Under the pieces are notes generated by a model that saw only the letters and a program-made list of their open reading frames with translations, had not been told where the DNA came from and made no database searches. The translations under genes were made by a program, and so were the position numbers. From contig NZ_AQHN01000062.1 of NCBI RefSeq assembly GCF_000359745.1, forward strand, positions 106,108 through 170,107: 64,000 nt of DNA, in the 5' to 3' direction. The first letter of the stretch is position 1. Every line of letters starts with the position of its first letter. The DNA is from Rhizobium freirei PRF 81 (GTDB taxonomy: Bacteria; Pseudomonadota; Alphaproteobacteria; Rhizobiales; Rhizobiaceae). Shown in pieces: positions 9,180 through 17,088 of the stretch.

Positions 9180-10202
9180 ATGACTGGACGACTACAGACC
9201 GTTATTCCTGCAATCGTCGCCGCTGTGACGGCGGCATATCGCTTCGTCGCAACAGCCGATCGCGGGGAGCTGTCGCGAAGACGTCGGCGCCTCATGGGCT
9301 TGAGCGCCATTCACACAGATCCTGCCATCTGCGCAGCGATCGACGTTGTCGAAAAGGTCTTTATCCGAGACTTCAAATGGTCTTTTCGGCGGTTGTCATA
9401 TCCTCAAGAGAGCGGCATTGATGCCCGCGCCGAGGTTCTCGACGATGGCTGGTCAACCGGTCGCTTTCTACCGATGCAGATCAGGCTAATATCGCCAGAG
9501 AAGGACGACAGCGGCAACTACCTTCACCGGGTCGAAAGGCACTGCCTGGATTACTGGGCATCCCATTCCCTTTCGGTTTGTGTGTTCCTTTTCGACCCCG
9601 ATCGCGGTGACGTTCTCTGGCAGTGGGTCGAGATGGAATCGCATAACAACGTCGGACGGGAGCAGTTGCTAGCCATTCCGGCATCCAACGTCTTGGATGC
9701 ATCGGCCAGATTGGCTTTCGAGGAAGCCATCTCATCGGATCCGCAAAGGCTGTTGCGCTCGGCATTCGCGGTCGATCGTGCGTTGATGGAAAGGATCGGC
9801 GAACACACGGCAATATTCATTTGGGACGAATGGGGAGATTCTTCTCCTGTCTTCTGCAATTTGCGCATTATTCTGGACAACGGCGAGCCGGAGATACGGG
9901 TTGATTATCGAATTCGGGCGCATGATCTCCACGAGTTGATGATCCAGCTCTTCCCTTGGGCGTGCTATTCTTACGTCGAGCCGATCAAGGAATATTCCGG
10001 TGAAGTGGCGGTCCATATGCTGGAGGTCGAGGTTCGACCGGGAGCCTTGGCCTATCTGGAAGCAGAAGAGTTTCTGGAGGCGGGCTACCCCGAAGAATCA
10101 GATCCCGCATCGCCAGAGACGGAAGACTACATCACCGCGGAAGAGGAGGCTGCCTTTTGGCGAAGCCGGAAGACTCCAGCCTCCGGTGATCCGGAATCCT
10201 GA
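9180..10202 (+). CDS. DUF4365-like protein with degraded PD-(D/E)XK-type motif
   Basis: A 340-residue cytoplasmic protein that starts 17 nt after hyfI on the same strand. Residues about 75-165 resemble DUF4365: G-I-D-A-R-A-E-V, a G-x-x-T-G-R-F strand, a Q-I-R-L-I-S segment where the family usually has Q-V-K-S, then D-Y-W-A-S-H and V-L-W-Q-W-V. DUF4365 is a PD-(D/E)XK nuclease-like fold often found in accessory or defence contexts. The Lys of the motif appears to be Arg here, so nuclease activity is doubtful. The C-terminal third is acidic and unrecognised. Function unknown; link to the hydrogenase-like complex is unproven. Confidence 0.65.
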   Translation: MTGRLQTVIPAIVAAVTAAYRFVATADRGELSRRRRRLMGLSAIHTDPAICAAIDVVEKVFIRDFKWSFRRLSYPQESGIDARAEVLDDGWSTGRFLPMQIRLISPEKDDSGNYLHRVERHCLDYWASHSLSVCVFLFDPDRGDVLWQWVEMESHNNVGREQLLAIPASNVLDASARLAFEEAISSDPQRLLRSAFAVDRALMERIGEHTAIFIWDEWGDSSPVFCNLRIILDNGEPEIRVDYRIRAHDLHELMIQLFPWACYSYVEPIKEYSGEVAVHMLEVEVRPGALAYLEAEEFLEAGYPEESDPASPETEDYITAEEEAAFWRSRKTPASGDPES

Positions 10203-10219
10203 GGCGGTTCAAAACCGCC
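10203..10219 (+). terminator. Hairpin at the end of the DUF4365-like gene
   Basis: GGCGGTT and AACCGCC form a 7-bp stem with a 3-nt loop directly after the stop codon. There is no following T run, so it may stabilise mRNA rather than act as a factor-independent terminator. Confidence 0.4.
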
Positions 10220-10264
10220 GAGGCTCTGATCGCCGCTGGGTGAAGGTTCCGTGGCAGGTCAGGA

Positions 10265-10560
10265 CGCGTTCGACACCAAGACTATTACGACGCGATCAAG
10301 CATGGTGTCATGCCAATGGTCGAACACCGCTCTCTGGGGCCTCAATAATTGAGCAAAGAATTCCCATCTGCGGCTTTGAAAGCGAGAGGGGGCAGTGCAA
10401 GGGTTTGGATCAGTCAGAGGATTGCAGCGTTTCACCTCAATCTGCTCGGCACTGCGAAACCTCTTCGCCATCCCACATCACAAATGCTCCGCTCTCGCCA
10501 CTGACATTCGTCGCATCCGCGCAATGGCGCATTGAAAATGCTGTGACCCAAGCCGTTGCA
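10265..10560 (+). pseudogene. IS6-family transposase, degenerate C-terminal remnant
   Basis: Reading across stops and shifts gives the end of an IS6-like DDE transposase: Y-Y-D-A-I-K-H-G-V-M-P-M-V-E-H-R, then G-L-N-N with the following R lost to a stop, N-S-H-L, K-R-E, Q-G-F-G-S-V-R-G-L-Q-R-F, L-R-N-L-F, H-H-K and R-I-R-A-M-A-H. In-frame stops and a missing upstream DDE portion show it is dead. No intact terminal repeats were recognised. Confidence 0.6.
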
Positions 10561-10628
10561 TGATCTCGGACTGCCGCGGCGCAAGTCACCAATCGCGCGC
10601 GAACGGGACATCACCGCGCAGATTTTTG

Positions 10629-10898
10629 TCACATCTTGCCGATGCTCTTCATGGCTTTTTCCATGTGCATCTTGCAATCGTCCATCTTTTTGGCCTTCAT
10701 CGACTCCTTGGCCATCATCATTTCCTTGGACGCCATTGCCTTCTTTTCCTTCATCATCGGACCGGTCATCGCATCCACGTCGCTCTGCGCCTTCATCATG
10801 GAAGCGTCATCGCATTTCATCATCATCGTGTTCGCCGCATAGGCCGGCAATGTGAAAGCTGACATCAGCAAGGCGGTCGCAATCGTAAATCTGAGCAT
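10629..10898 (-). CDS. Small exported Met/Lys-rich protein
   Basis: 89 residues: a cleavable signal peptide (MLRFTIATALLMSAFTLPAYA, cleavage after A-Y-A-A about residue 22) and a mature part of about 67 residues made mostly of Met, Lys, Ala, Asp and Glu. The mature part has M-M-M-K-C-D-D near its start and D-D-C-K-M-H-M-E-K-A-M-K near its end. The two Cys could form a disulfide or a metal site; clustered Met suggests copper or oxidant handling, but that is inference. It is exported to the periplasm and ends in a cluster with the Mo-oxidoreductase and cytochrome genes on the same strand, separated from them by 54 bp. I recognise no named family. Confidence 0.7.
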   Translation of the reverse strand: MLRFTIATALLMSAFTLPAYAANTMMMKCDDASMMKAQSDVDAMTGPMMKEKKAMASKEMMMAKESMKAKKMDDCKMHMEKAMKSIGKM

Positions 10899-10952
10899 AT
10901 TCTCCTCCTCTTAATGGGCACAATTGCCCGCAGTCAGGCGTTCTCCGGACGG

Positions 10953-11729
10953 TTAAATTCCCGCATACCATTCGTAGCCGCGATCCTCCCAGAAACCGCC
11001 CTTGCCACCCCAAAGGCTGGCGAAGCTGTCCTTGATTTCGATGCGCATCAAGTATTTTGCGTGCTTGTAGCCAAGATGGCGTTCGACTCTCAGTCTGAGC
11101 GGCGCGCCGTGAGCCACGTCGAGGTCCTTACCGTTGAGCTGATAGGCAAGGATCGTCTGCGGATGAAAGGCGTCGATCAGATCGACGCTCTCATAATAGG
11201 TGCCGCTGCCGTCGATCGTCTGTTCGAGCTGGTCGGCACAGTAAAAGACCGCATAGCGAGCTCCCGGCCTCATGCCGGCGCTCTGCAGGATAAGCCCGAG
11301 CGGCACACCCGTCCATTTCCCGATGGCGCTCCAACCTTCCACGCAGTCATGCCGGGTAATTTGCGTTCGCGATGGCAGCCTCTTCAGATCCGCCAACGAG
11401 AGCTCGACCGGATGCTCCACCAAACCGTCGATCTTCAGCCGCCATTCCGCAAAACCCGTCTCCATCATCCGGGCATAGTCTTCGCCATCCGGCTGACTGG
11501 TTCCGTTCGATCTGAAGATGGGTGAGATGTCCGCTTCTGAAAACTCGCGAGCCAGCCTGTCCCTCGGGACCAAAAGTCGCTGGCTTTTCATTGTCAGCGT
11601 CTCTGCCATCTCCAGCACGGCTTGAACTTTGGCGTTTTGAGCGACATCGTCGCAACCGGTGAGGCTGATTGCGCCAAGTCCGGCAGCCGATCCGATCAAA
11701 AGACGGCGTCGCGTGATAGAGAACGTCAT
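10953..11729 (-). CDS. Exported molybdopterin-dependent oxidoreductase (sulfite oxidase/MsrP fold)
   Basis: 258 residues from the ATG at 11729, which overlaps the stop of the cytochrome b gene as ATGA. It starts with a Tat signal (R-R-R-L-L followed by a hydrophobic stretch) and an L-T-G-C lipobox-like site at Cys26. The catalytic domain has H-D-C-V-E-G-W-S-A-I-G-K-W, whose Cys is the expected molybdenum ligand, and H-G-A-P-L-R-L-R-V-E near the C-terminus. It should be a periplasmic, possibly membrane-tethered, Mo enzyme receiving or donating electrons through the adjacent cytochrome b. Substrate unknown; a methionine/sulfite role is one option. Confidence 0.88.
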   Translation of the reverse strand: MTFSITRRRLLIGSAAGLGAISLTGCDDVAQNAKVQAVLEMAETLTMKSQRLLVPRDRLAREFSEADISPIFRSNGTSQPDGEDYARMMETGFAEWRLKIDGLVEHPVELSLADLKRLPSRTQITRHDCVEGWSAIGKWTGVPLGLILQSAGMRPGARYAVFYCADQLEQTIDGSGTYYESVDLIDAFHPQTILAYQLNGKDLDVAHGAPLRLRVERHLGYKHAKYLMRIEIKDSFASLWGGKGGFWEDRGYEWYAGI

Positions 11730-12586
11730 TTCCCGCTCCCTTCGTTTTGGATCCTGTAACGGCCGGTAATCATCGAGCGCATGTTGTTCCAAAGACCAGA
11801 GAGGATGACCATTGCGACATGCACCAGAACGAAGAAAACGATCGACAAGGCACAGATGAAGTGGATGGAGCGCGCCGACTGCCGGCCGCCGAAGAAGTCG
11901 AGCAGGAAGGGAAAGCCGGCATCCATGCCGGGCGACATGGTCAGTCCCGTCGCAAGCATCAGCGGCAGCAGAACGAAGATCACGATCAGATAAGCGAGCT
12001 TCTGGAGAGCGTTGTAGTGGCGTGCCTTTTCTCCTTTCGGGAAGCGCAGCCGTGCGTGGTCGGCGATCTCCTGTTTGAGATGAGAGGGTGAGAGCTCGTC
12101 GGCTCTCGGCGCGAGATCACGCCGGAAATGACCGCCCAGGAGGCCGTATAGCGCATAGATCGATCCGTTGATCACGAAGAGCCAGGCAAAAAACAGATGC
12201 CAGCGACGGCCGGTTGCAAGGTCCTGATAGCTGGGGATAGTCGCCCAGGAAGGAAAGCCGCGCTCGATCACATCGTCGCCGACCCGCGAAACGCCGAGAA
12301 CGCCCGTTGTCACAACGGACAGGCTTCCGACGCGAAGGACGCCACGCGTGTTGTCTCCGTCCTGGACAGCGCCGATCGAAAGCCAGGATGGATCGGCATC
12401 GGCACCGTACTGCCCCCAATAAAGGGACGGATGCGCATTGAATATCTGCAGACCGCTCATCAGAAGCAGGCTTAGACAGAGTACATTGAGCCAATGCGTG
12501 ATGCGCGTCACCAAGGAATGGCGGCGAATGAAGATCGTCGTCGGACCTGTCGGCGGAGATGTATCCAGATGGTCCACGGTCGCCAT
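11726..12586 (-). CDS. Membrane cytochrome b subunit (prokaryotic b561/b6-type)
   Basis: 286 residues with four main membrane helices carrying candidate haem histidines: R-I-T-H-W-L-N (helix 1), R-R-W-H-L-F-F-A-W (helix 2), S-I-H-F-I-C-A (helix 3) and L-V-H-V-A-M-V (helix 4). This matches the cytochrome b/b6 domain family that pairs with periplasmic Mo enzymes (thiosulfate reductase or MsrQ-like role). A polar insert of about 65 residues lies between helices 1 and 2. It leads a two-gene operon with the Mo-oxidoreductase (4-nt overlap), implying quinol-linked electron transfer to the periplasm. Confidence 0.87.
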   Translation of the reverse strand: MATVDHLDTSPPTGPTTIFIRRHSLVTRITHWLNVLCLSLLLMSGLQIFNAHPSLYWGQYGADADPSWLSIGAVQDGDNTRGVLRVGSLSVVTTGVLGVSRVGDDVIERGFPSWATIPSYQDLATGRRWHLFFAWLFVINGSIYALYGLLGGHFRRDLAPRADELSPSHLKQEIADHARLRFPKGEKARHYNALQKLAYLIVIFVLLPLMLATGLTMSPGMDAGFPFLLDFFGGRQSARSIHFICALSIVFFVLVHVAMVILSGLWNNMRSMITGRYRIQNEGSGK

Positions 12587-12818
12587 GGTCGCTCCTCCCG
12601 AACTGGCTACGGTACGGTCCTATCGGGTAGTACGGATGATAAAATACTCTTGTTACAAGCGTCGCGAAATAATGTTCTACGGGCGATCCAGGCCACATCG
12701 CCTGAAAGCTTGAGAAATCTCTCCAGGGATGGCTGTCCCGGCGGTCACAAGAATGTGAGCGTGTAACAAATGACCATTTCACTGCGAAGTGAGGATGATG
12801 CCATCAGGGGTAAAAGCG

Positions 12819-13520
12819 ATGAAGCAGCTCATGAAACTAATAGTTACCGGAACGGTCGTGTGTGTCATCGCGAGTGTTTCTTACGGTGCATCGAGCGCCA
12901 GCCGCTCCCTCACGGTTGTCGAACTCTTCACAAGCCAGGGATGTTCGTCATGTCCACCGGCGAACGCCAACCTCATAAAACTCAGCAAGCGCGATGACGT
13001 CCTTACGTTGAGCTTCGCAGTGACATACTGGGACTATCTCGGCTGGAAAGATAGTTTTGGAAAACGGGAATTTACGGATAGGCAGATTGCATACGAGGCA
13101 CCGTTGCATCAGCCAGGGCCTTTCACCCCACAGATGGTTGTCAACGGGGCGAAAACCGTGGTCGGGAACAACCTTGCCGAACTGACGCAACTTCTGGCAA
13201 CCACTTCGCGTTTGACGGGGCCTTCCGTCGCGCTTGGCCAGAGCAGCGCGCAAATTGGGCGCGGCGATGTCCGGAGATCGGTGGCCGACGTCTGGTTGGT
13301 CCGATATGATCCAAACGTCGTCAACGTGCCGATCGCTCGAGGCGAAAACGCCGGCAGTACTTTGCCTCACACCCACGTCGTACGTGCATTGACGCGTCTC
13401 GGGCAATGGGATGGAAACCCTGCCACATTCGATTTCTCGAAGGCCCCAAACGGCCTTCGCACGGCAATTCTGCTTCAGGAGCAGCAAGGTGGCCCTATAC
13501 TCGCGGCAGCGACTGACTGA
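12819..13520 (+). CDS. Exported DUF1223 thioredoxin-fold protein
   Basis: 233 residues from the ATG at 12819, which is preceded by AGGGG at a good spacing; an in-frame GTG at 12789 is less likely. A signal peptide ends near S-Y-G-A-S. The family signature V-V-E-L-F-T-S-Q-G-C-S-S-C-P-P-A gives a CxxC redox pair on the first strand of the thioredoxin-like fold, followed by V-T-Y-W-D-Y-L-G-W-K-D. It is probably a periplasmic thiol protein of unknown substrate. It stands divergent from the cytochrome b gene. Confidence 0.87.
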   Translation: MKQLMKLIVTGTVVCVIASVSYGASSASRSLTVVELFTSQGCSSCPPANANLIKLSKRDDVLTLSFAVTYWDYLGWKDSFGKREFTDRQIAYEAPLHQPGPFTPQMVVNGAKTVVGNNLAELTQLLATTSRLTGPSVALGQSSAQIGRGDVRRSVADVWLVRYDPNVVNVPIARGENAGSTLPHTHVVRALTRLGQWDGNPATFDFSKAPNGLRTAILLQEQQGGPILAAATD

Positions 13521-13555
13521 GGGGTGACTGCGCGAATGGGGCACTGAGCTTCAGC

Positions 13556-13640
13556 ATTCCGCGGAAGGTTCGGGCTGAAAGTGCCGGAAGACATTGCCAT
13601 CGTAGGCTTTGACAACGACGAGCCAGAGCATTTTCAAGAA
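13556..13640 (+). pseudogene. LacI-family regulator fragment
   Basis: In the frame through 13578 the sequence reads F-G-L-K-V-P-E-D-I-A-I-V-G-F-D-N-D-E-P-E, the conserved strand of the effector-binding domain of LacI/GalR regulators. Nothing upstream or downstream continues the protein, so this is a short relic. A purine-rich hairpin (stem AGGGGGAG with CTCCCCCT, 13845-13867) lies downstream without a T run. Confidence 0.5.
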
Positions 13641-13904
13641 TACCGCCGCGCACTTTTCCAGGAAATGCTCCAGCCTTGGCGGCATAGGGCTTCATTATGG
13701 AACGACATGATTTGCGCAGGCACAGCGTCCGAACTGCGCTTCTCTGTAGATTCCCATATTCGCAGCATTGTGAGCGGAGCCGGTTCTGTAACGCCATGGG
13801 AGCCGACGCCGGAAGGCTGACGCGGTTGCGAGGGATCGCTTTTTAGGGGGAGCCGGCCTCTCCCCCTTCGCAACAGAGCGTCCAGATTAAGCGCTGCAGG
13901 TAAA

Positions 13905-14309
13905 TTAGGCGGGCGGCGATCCTGCCATCCAGATCAGTTCCCATACATGACCATCGGGGTCTTCGAAGCTGCGGCCGTACATAAAGCCGTGATCCTGCTT
14001 TGGATTGGGATCGGCGACCCCGCCGTTAGCCGCGGCCTTTGCAACGATAGTGTCCACGTCATCGCGGTTATCGACAGTCATGGCGATGAGCACGGCGCTG
14101 GTCTTACGGGCGTCGGCGATGGGGCGTTGGGTGAAAACCTTGTATTTTTCGTGCGTCAACAACATTGCATAGATCGTCTCGGAAAACACCATGCAGGAAG
14201 CCGTCTCATCCGAGAACTGCGGGTTCTTGGTTCCCCCGACCGCTTCATAGAATGCCGTCGATATGGTCAGATCGCGAACCGGCAGATTCATGAAGATCAT
14301 CTTGGTCAT
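13905..14309 (-). CDS. VOC-superfamily (glyoxalase/extradiol dioxygenase fold) protein
   Basis: About 134 residues starting M-T-K-M-I-F-M-N-L-P-V; an in-frame ATG at 14330 would add seven residues. Two beta-alpha-beta-beta-beta units are visible: L-P-V-R-D-L-T-I-S-T-A-F-Y-E-A-V-G near the start and G-R-S-F-E-D-P-D-G-H-V-W-E-L-I-W near the end. The last strand is the usual metal-ligand Glu position. Substrate cannot be told from sequence. It is divergent from a TetR regulator across a 104-bp promoter region full of palindromes, so it is probably repressed by that protein. Confidence 0.85.
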   Translation of the reverse strand: MTKMIFMNLPVRDLTISTAFYEAVGGTKNPQFSDETASCMVFSETIYAMLLTHEKYKVFTQRPIADARKTSAVLIAMTVDNRDDVDTIVAKAAANGGVADPNPKQDHGFMYGRSFEDPDGHVWELIWMAGSPPA

Positions 14310-14336
14310 CTGTATAATCCCTTGCTCCATTGACGG

Positions 14337-14397
14337 GTACTGGTCGGTCCAGTACCGTATGCGACGATTAACATTCGGGTACGGTACTGTCTAGTAC
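14337..14397. promoter_or_regulatory. Overlapping palindromes, candidate TetR operators
   Basis: Three symmetries occur between the VOC and TetR starts: GTACTGG with CCAGTAC (14337-14355, 5-nt spacer), GTACT with AGTAC (14384-14397, 4-nt spacer), and the longer pair CAGTACCGTA (14351-14360) with TACGGTACTG (14380-14389). A shared GTACTG core in a divergent promoter next to a TetR gene is the expected form of an autoregulatory operator. Confidence 0.6.
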
Positions 14398-14413
14398 TGA
14401 CTGAGAGATATTT

Positions 14414-15049
14414 ATGAAGACCGATGATGAATCCAGATCGGCCCGCAAGGATCGCGAGATCATCCAAGCGGCTGCGGCGGCCTTTATCAGCAAGGGTTAC
14501 GATGGCACGAGCATGGAGGAAATCGCCACCAAAGCTGGCGTCTCCAAACAGACCATCTACAAGCATTTCAAAGATAAGGAGACGCTTTTCGGCAAAGTTG
14601 TGCAGTCGACCGCAACCCAAACCAACGATGTCGTCGAGTCCGTGACAACGCTGCTCTCCGAGACGAAATATATGGAAGGCGGCCTGCAAAAGCTTGCCCG
14701 AGGTTTGATGACGATGCTGCTGGATGATGAGTTACTGAAGTTGCGACGCCTGATCATCGCTAACGCAGATCGCATGCCGCAGCTTGGCCGCAGCTGGTAC
14801 GAAAATGGCTTCGAACGGATGTTGGCCTCGATGGCGTCCTGCTTTGAAAGGCTCACCAACCGTGGCTTGATGCGAACCAGTGACCCTTATTTGGCGGCGA
14901 GCCACTTTTTCGGCATGCTTCTTTGGATCCCGATGAACGAGGCGATGTTCACCGGAAACAGCATCCCCCGCTCGAAGGCGGAACTTGAACGGCATGCAGA
15001 TGCCTCGGTTGAAAAATTTCTTGCGATTTATGGGAGCCAGCCGAAATAG
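14414..15049 (+). CDS. TetR/AcrR-family transcriptional regulator
   Basis: 211 residues. The N-terminal HTH is clear at residues about 10-56: R-E-I-I-Q-A-A-A-A-A-F-I-S-K-G-Y, S-M-E-E-I-A-T-K-A-G-V-S-K-Q-T-I-Y-K-H-F, then K-D-K-E-T-L-F. The C-terminal ligand domain is of the TetR_C type with a long Met-rich helix. It is divergent from the VOC gene and is likely its repressor; the ligand is unknown. Confidence 0.9.
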   Translation: MKTDDESRSARKDREIIQAAAAAFISKGYDGTSMEEIATKAGVSKQTIYKHFKDKETLFGKVVQSTATQTNDVVESVTTLLSETKYMEGGLQKLARGLMTMLLDDELLKLRRLIIANADRMPQLGRSWYENGFERMLASMASCFERLTNRGLMRTSDPYLAASHFFGMLLWIPMNEAMFTGNSIPRSKAELERHADASVEKFLAIYGSQPK

Positions 15050-15166
15050 CCGTTCTACAAACCGCCAATACCAGCCTGCTGCTCCTGAAAGTGCTCGGAT
15101 GGTCGGTGTGATGGATGCAGCCAGAGGAGGACTTCCGGCTTTAACAGTTGCCCCCATTAACGCAGG

Positions 15167-16183
15167 CTATACGGCGGCTTCCACGGAAAGCCGGTAACGG
15201 CTGGTGAATATCCGATCGGGCCTAAAGGAGAGAGTGGTGGCGACGCCTGCCAATTCCAATGGATTGGACGCTGAGGAGATCGCCGGCCCCAGATCGAAGG
15301 CGGAGGCAATCGGCTCGACTCCGAGCGCCACATGCCGCCCGTCCCATGGGTAGGCCTTGCGCCCGCGATTGCTGTACCAGAGCAAGAGGCTCGGGAAGTG
15401 CTCTTTCTGCCAGTCAAGCCGCGCGCGAAACCCCTCGTCCCGGTAGTGGAGCGCGACGCTGCCGCTAATGCCGGTCAGTTGCAGCAAGTCCTCGGCCTCT
15501 GCAGCAAGCGGCACCTGCGTCGCGTCGACGGTCTCTCCACCGCGTGTCTCAACCTTATCGAGCAACGGCCATTGCCGGGCCGGGGCGAAGAGGGCCGCGC
15601 CCGGCTCGACGTCGCCGGGAAAGCTCCACACTCGATCGTATTCACCTGGTTCGATCGTAACCGCACCGGGGCGAAGCGGTAGCCGGAAAGTCGGATGCAG
15701 GCCAACGGGAAGACGGCACGCACGCCGCGCCTCGATCTCCAATATGATGTCAACGGCAGCCGCGGTCGGGTCCGGAACGATACGCCGACGAAGCAGACGG
15801 ATCGGATGGTCCTCCGGATAGCGGCACTCCAAATTGAGCTGGCGGTCGTCGCAAACGCTCCAGTCCCAATGGACATTCGAGCTATGGCCGTGCGGCACGG
15901 TCGCTCCTGCGAAACTCTCCCCCGTCGCTGTCCAGCCGGCGGCGAGAGCCCGGTCGGCATCACCGCCGAAAGGTACGCAGGGCCACTCGCCACGCAATTC
16001 CTGCAGGATTTCCGGTAGGGCTCCACGCCGGGGATCATGACCCCAGCGGGCGACATGCAAGGGACTGACCTGCCGACCGTCCGGCAACAGGAACAGCACC
16101 GGGCCGAGCATTCCACCGAGTGATTGCACCGAAAGGCACCCGTGCGCCCAGGCGAGCGCTTTGCGTGTCGTCGTCGTCCTCAC
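15167..16183 (-). CDS. Aldose 1-epimerase-like protein
   Basis: 338 residues of the galactose mutarotase-like beta-sandwich family: G-G-M-L-G-P near the start, a catalytic-region L-P-V-G-L-H-P-T-F-R with conserved His near residue 170, and G-V-E-P-I-A-S-A-F-D near the C-terminus supplying the conserved Glu. It would interconvert anomers of a sugar or sugar acid. It is last in the minus-strand sugar-acid operon; its ATG overlaps the SMP-30 gene stop by 4 nt. Confidence 0.82.
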   Translation of the reverse strand: MRTTTTRKALAWAHGCLSVQSLGGMLGPVLFLLPDGRQVSPLHVARWGHDPRRGALPEILQELRGEWPCVPFGGDADRALAAGWTATGESFAGATVPHGHSSNVHWDWSVCDDRQLNLECRYPEDHPIRLLRRRIVPDPTAAAVDIILEIEARRACRLPVGLHPTFRLPLRPGAVTIEPGEYDRVWSFPGDVEPGAALFAPARQWPLLDKVETRGGETVDATQVPLAAEAEDLLQLTGISGSVALHYRDEGFRARLDWQKEHFPSLLLWYSNRGRKAYPWDGRHVALGVEPIASAFDLGPAISSASNPLELAGVATTLSFRPDRIFTSRYRLSVEAAV

Positions 16184-17079
16184 GGGATTACCGCTCCATA
16201 TCGGTTCTCGGGTAGGCCGGCGACCTCGACCCGCATCGCATACAGGCTTCCCGCGAGGCGCTCGCGGGGCGCTGCAAGCACACTCGCGGTGGTGATGTAA
16301 AGCGTCTTCAAATCAGCGCCGCCGAAGGTACATGTGGTGACGTTGGTCACCGGCATCTCGACCAACTCGGCGAGGCTGCCGTCGGGCGCAATGCGGGCAA
16401 TGCAGCCGCCGCCGAACCGGCAATTCCAGAGGAACCCCGCGCTGTCGATGGCCGAGCCATCGGGTGAACCGCGACCGAAACCAGCAAAGAAACGCCGCTC
16501 GCCGAATATGGCTCCTTTCGTTACATCATAGTCGAAGGCGTAGATTTCGTTTGCGAGCGTATCGCCGAAATAGAAGGTGCGGCGATCGGGGCTCCAGCAG
16601 AGCGTGTTGGAGATGCCGAGGTCACGCCGCCACTCGGTGACGGCACCATCGGGCGTGATGCGATAGAGAATACCCTCCCCTGGCCCAGCCTCGCCAAGTT
16701 CGCCATCGGGCAGCACATTGTTCTTCATCGAGCCCACCCAGAAATTCCCGGCGGGATCGGCCCGGCCATCATTGAGCCGTACACGTGGGGCGCCTTGCAG
16801 GGCAAAGCCGTGATCTTCCCGCCGGTCCGTTTCAGGCCACCACCAGATGAGCTTCGAACCGAGGGCGACGAGCAGGCGGTCGGTTTCCTGGGTCAGCGAC
16901 ACGGCAACCACCGGCTCGTCGAACAGCCAGGTTCTGACCGCCCGCGTTGCCTCGTCGTAGCGGTGGACGAGGAAGCGGTTGATATCCGTCCAGTAGAGCG
17001 ACGCCTCGTCCATCGACCAGACGGCGCCCTCGCCGCAGCGGTCGCCGACAGGTGCAACACAGATAAGCGAGCGCGCCAT
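16180..17079 (-). CDS. SMP-30/gluconolactonase/LRE-family lactonase
   Basis: 299 residues forming a six-bladed propeller: G-E-G-A-V-W-S (metal Glu) near residue 17, L-N-D-G-R-A-D-P-A-G-N-F-W-V-G-S-M (Asn and Asp) near residues 102-117, and S-N-T-L-C-W-S-P-D plus G-S-A-I-D-S-A-G-F with the further metal residues. Such enzymes hydrolyse sugar lactones to aldonic acids. In this operon it probably supplies the acid for the dehydratase encoded just upstream. Confidence 0.87.
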   Translation of the reverse strand: MARSLICVAPVGDRCGEGAVWSMDEASLYWTDINRFLVHRYDEATRAVRTWLFDEPVVAVSLTQETDRLLVALGSKLIWWWPETDRREDHGFALQGAPRVRLNDGRADPAGNFWVGSMKNNVLPDGELGEAGPGEGILYRITPDGAVTEWRRDLGISNTLCWSPDRRTFYFGDTLANEIYAFDYDVTKGAIFGERRFFAGFGRGSPDGSAIDSAGFLWNCRFGGGCIARIAPDGSLAELVEMPVTNVTTCTFGGADLKTLYITTASVLAAPRERLAGSLYAMRVEVAGLPENRYGAVIP

Positions 17080-17088
17080 GAATGCCTC

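Noticed and set aside
9481..9880. Minus-strand frames inside the DUF4365-like gene
   Set aside because: Composition is that of a shadow frame; the plus-strand product shows family motifs.
13845..13867. Terminator downstream of the VOC gene
   Set aside because: The stem is strong, but on the minus strand it is followed by A residues, not T.
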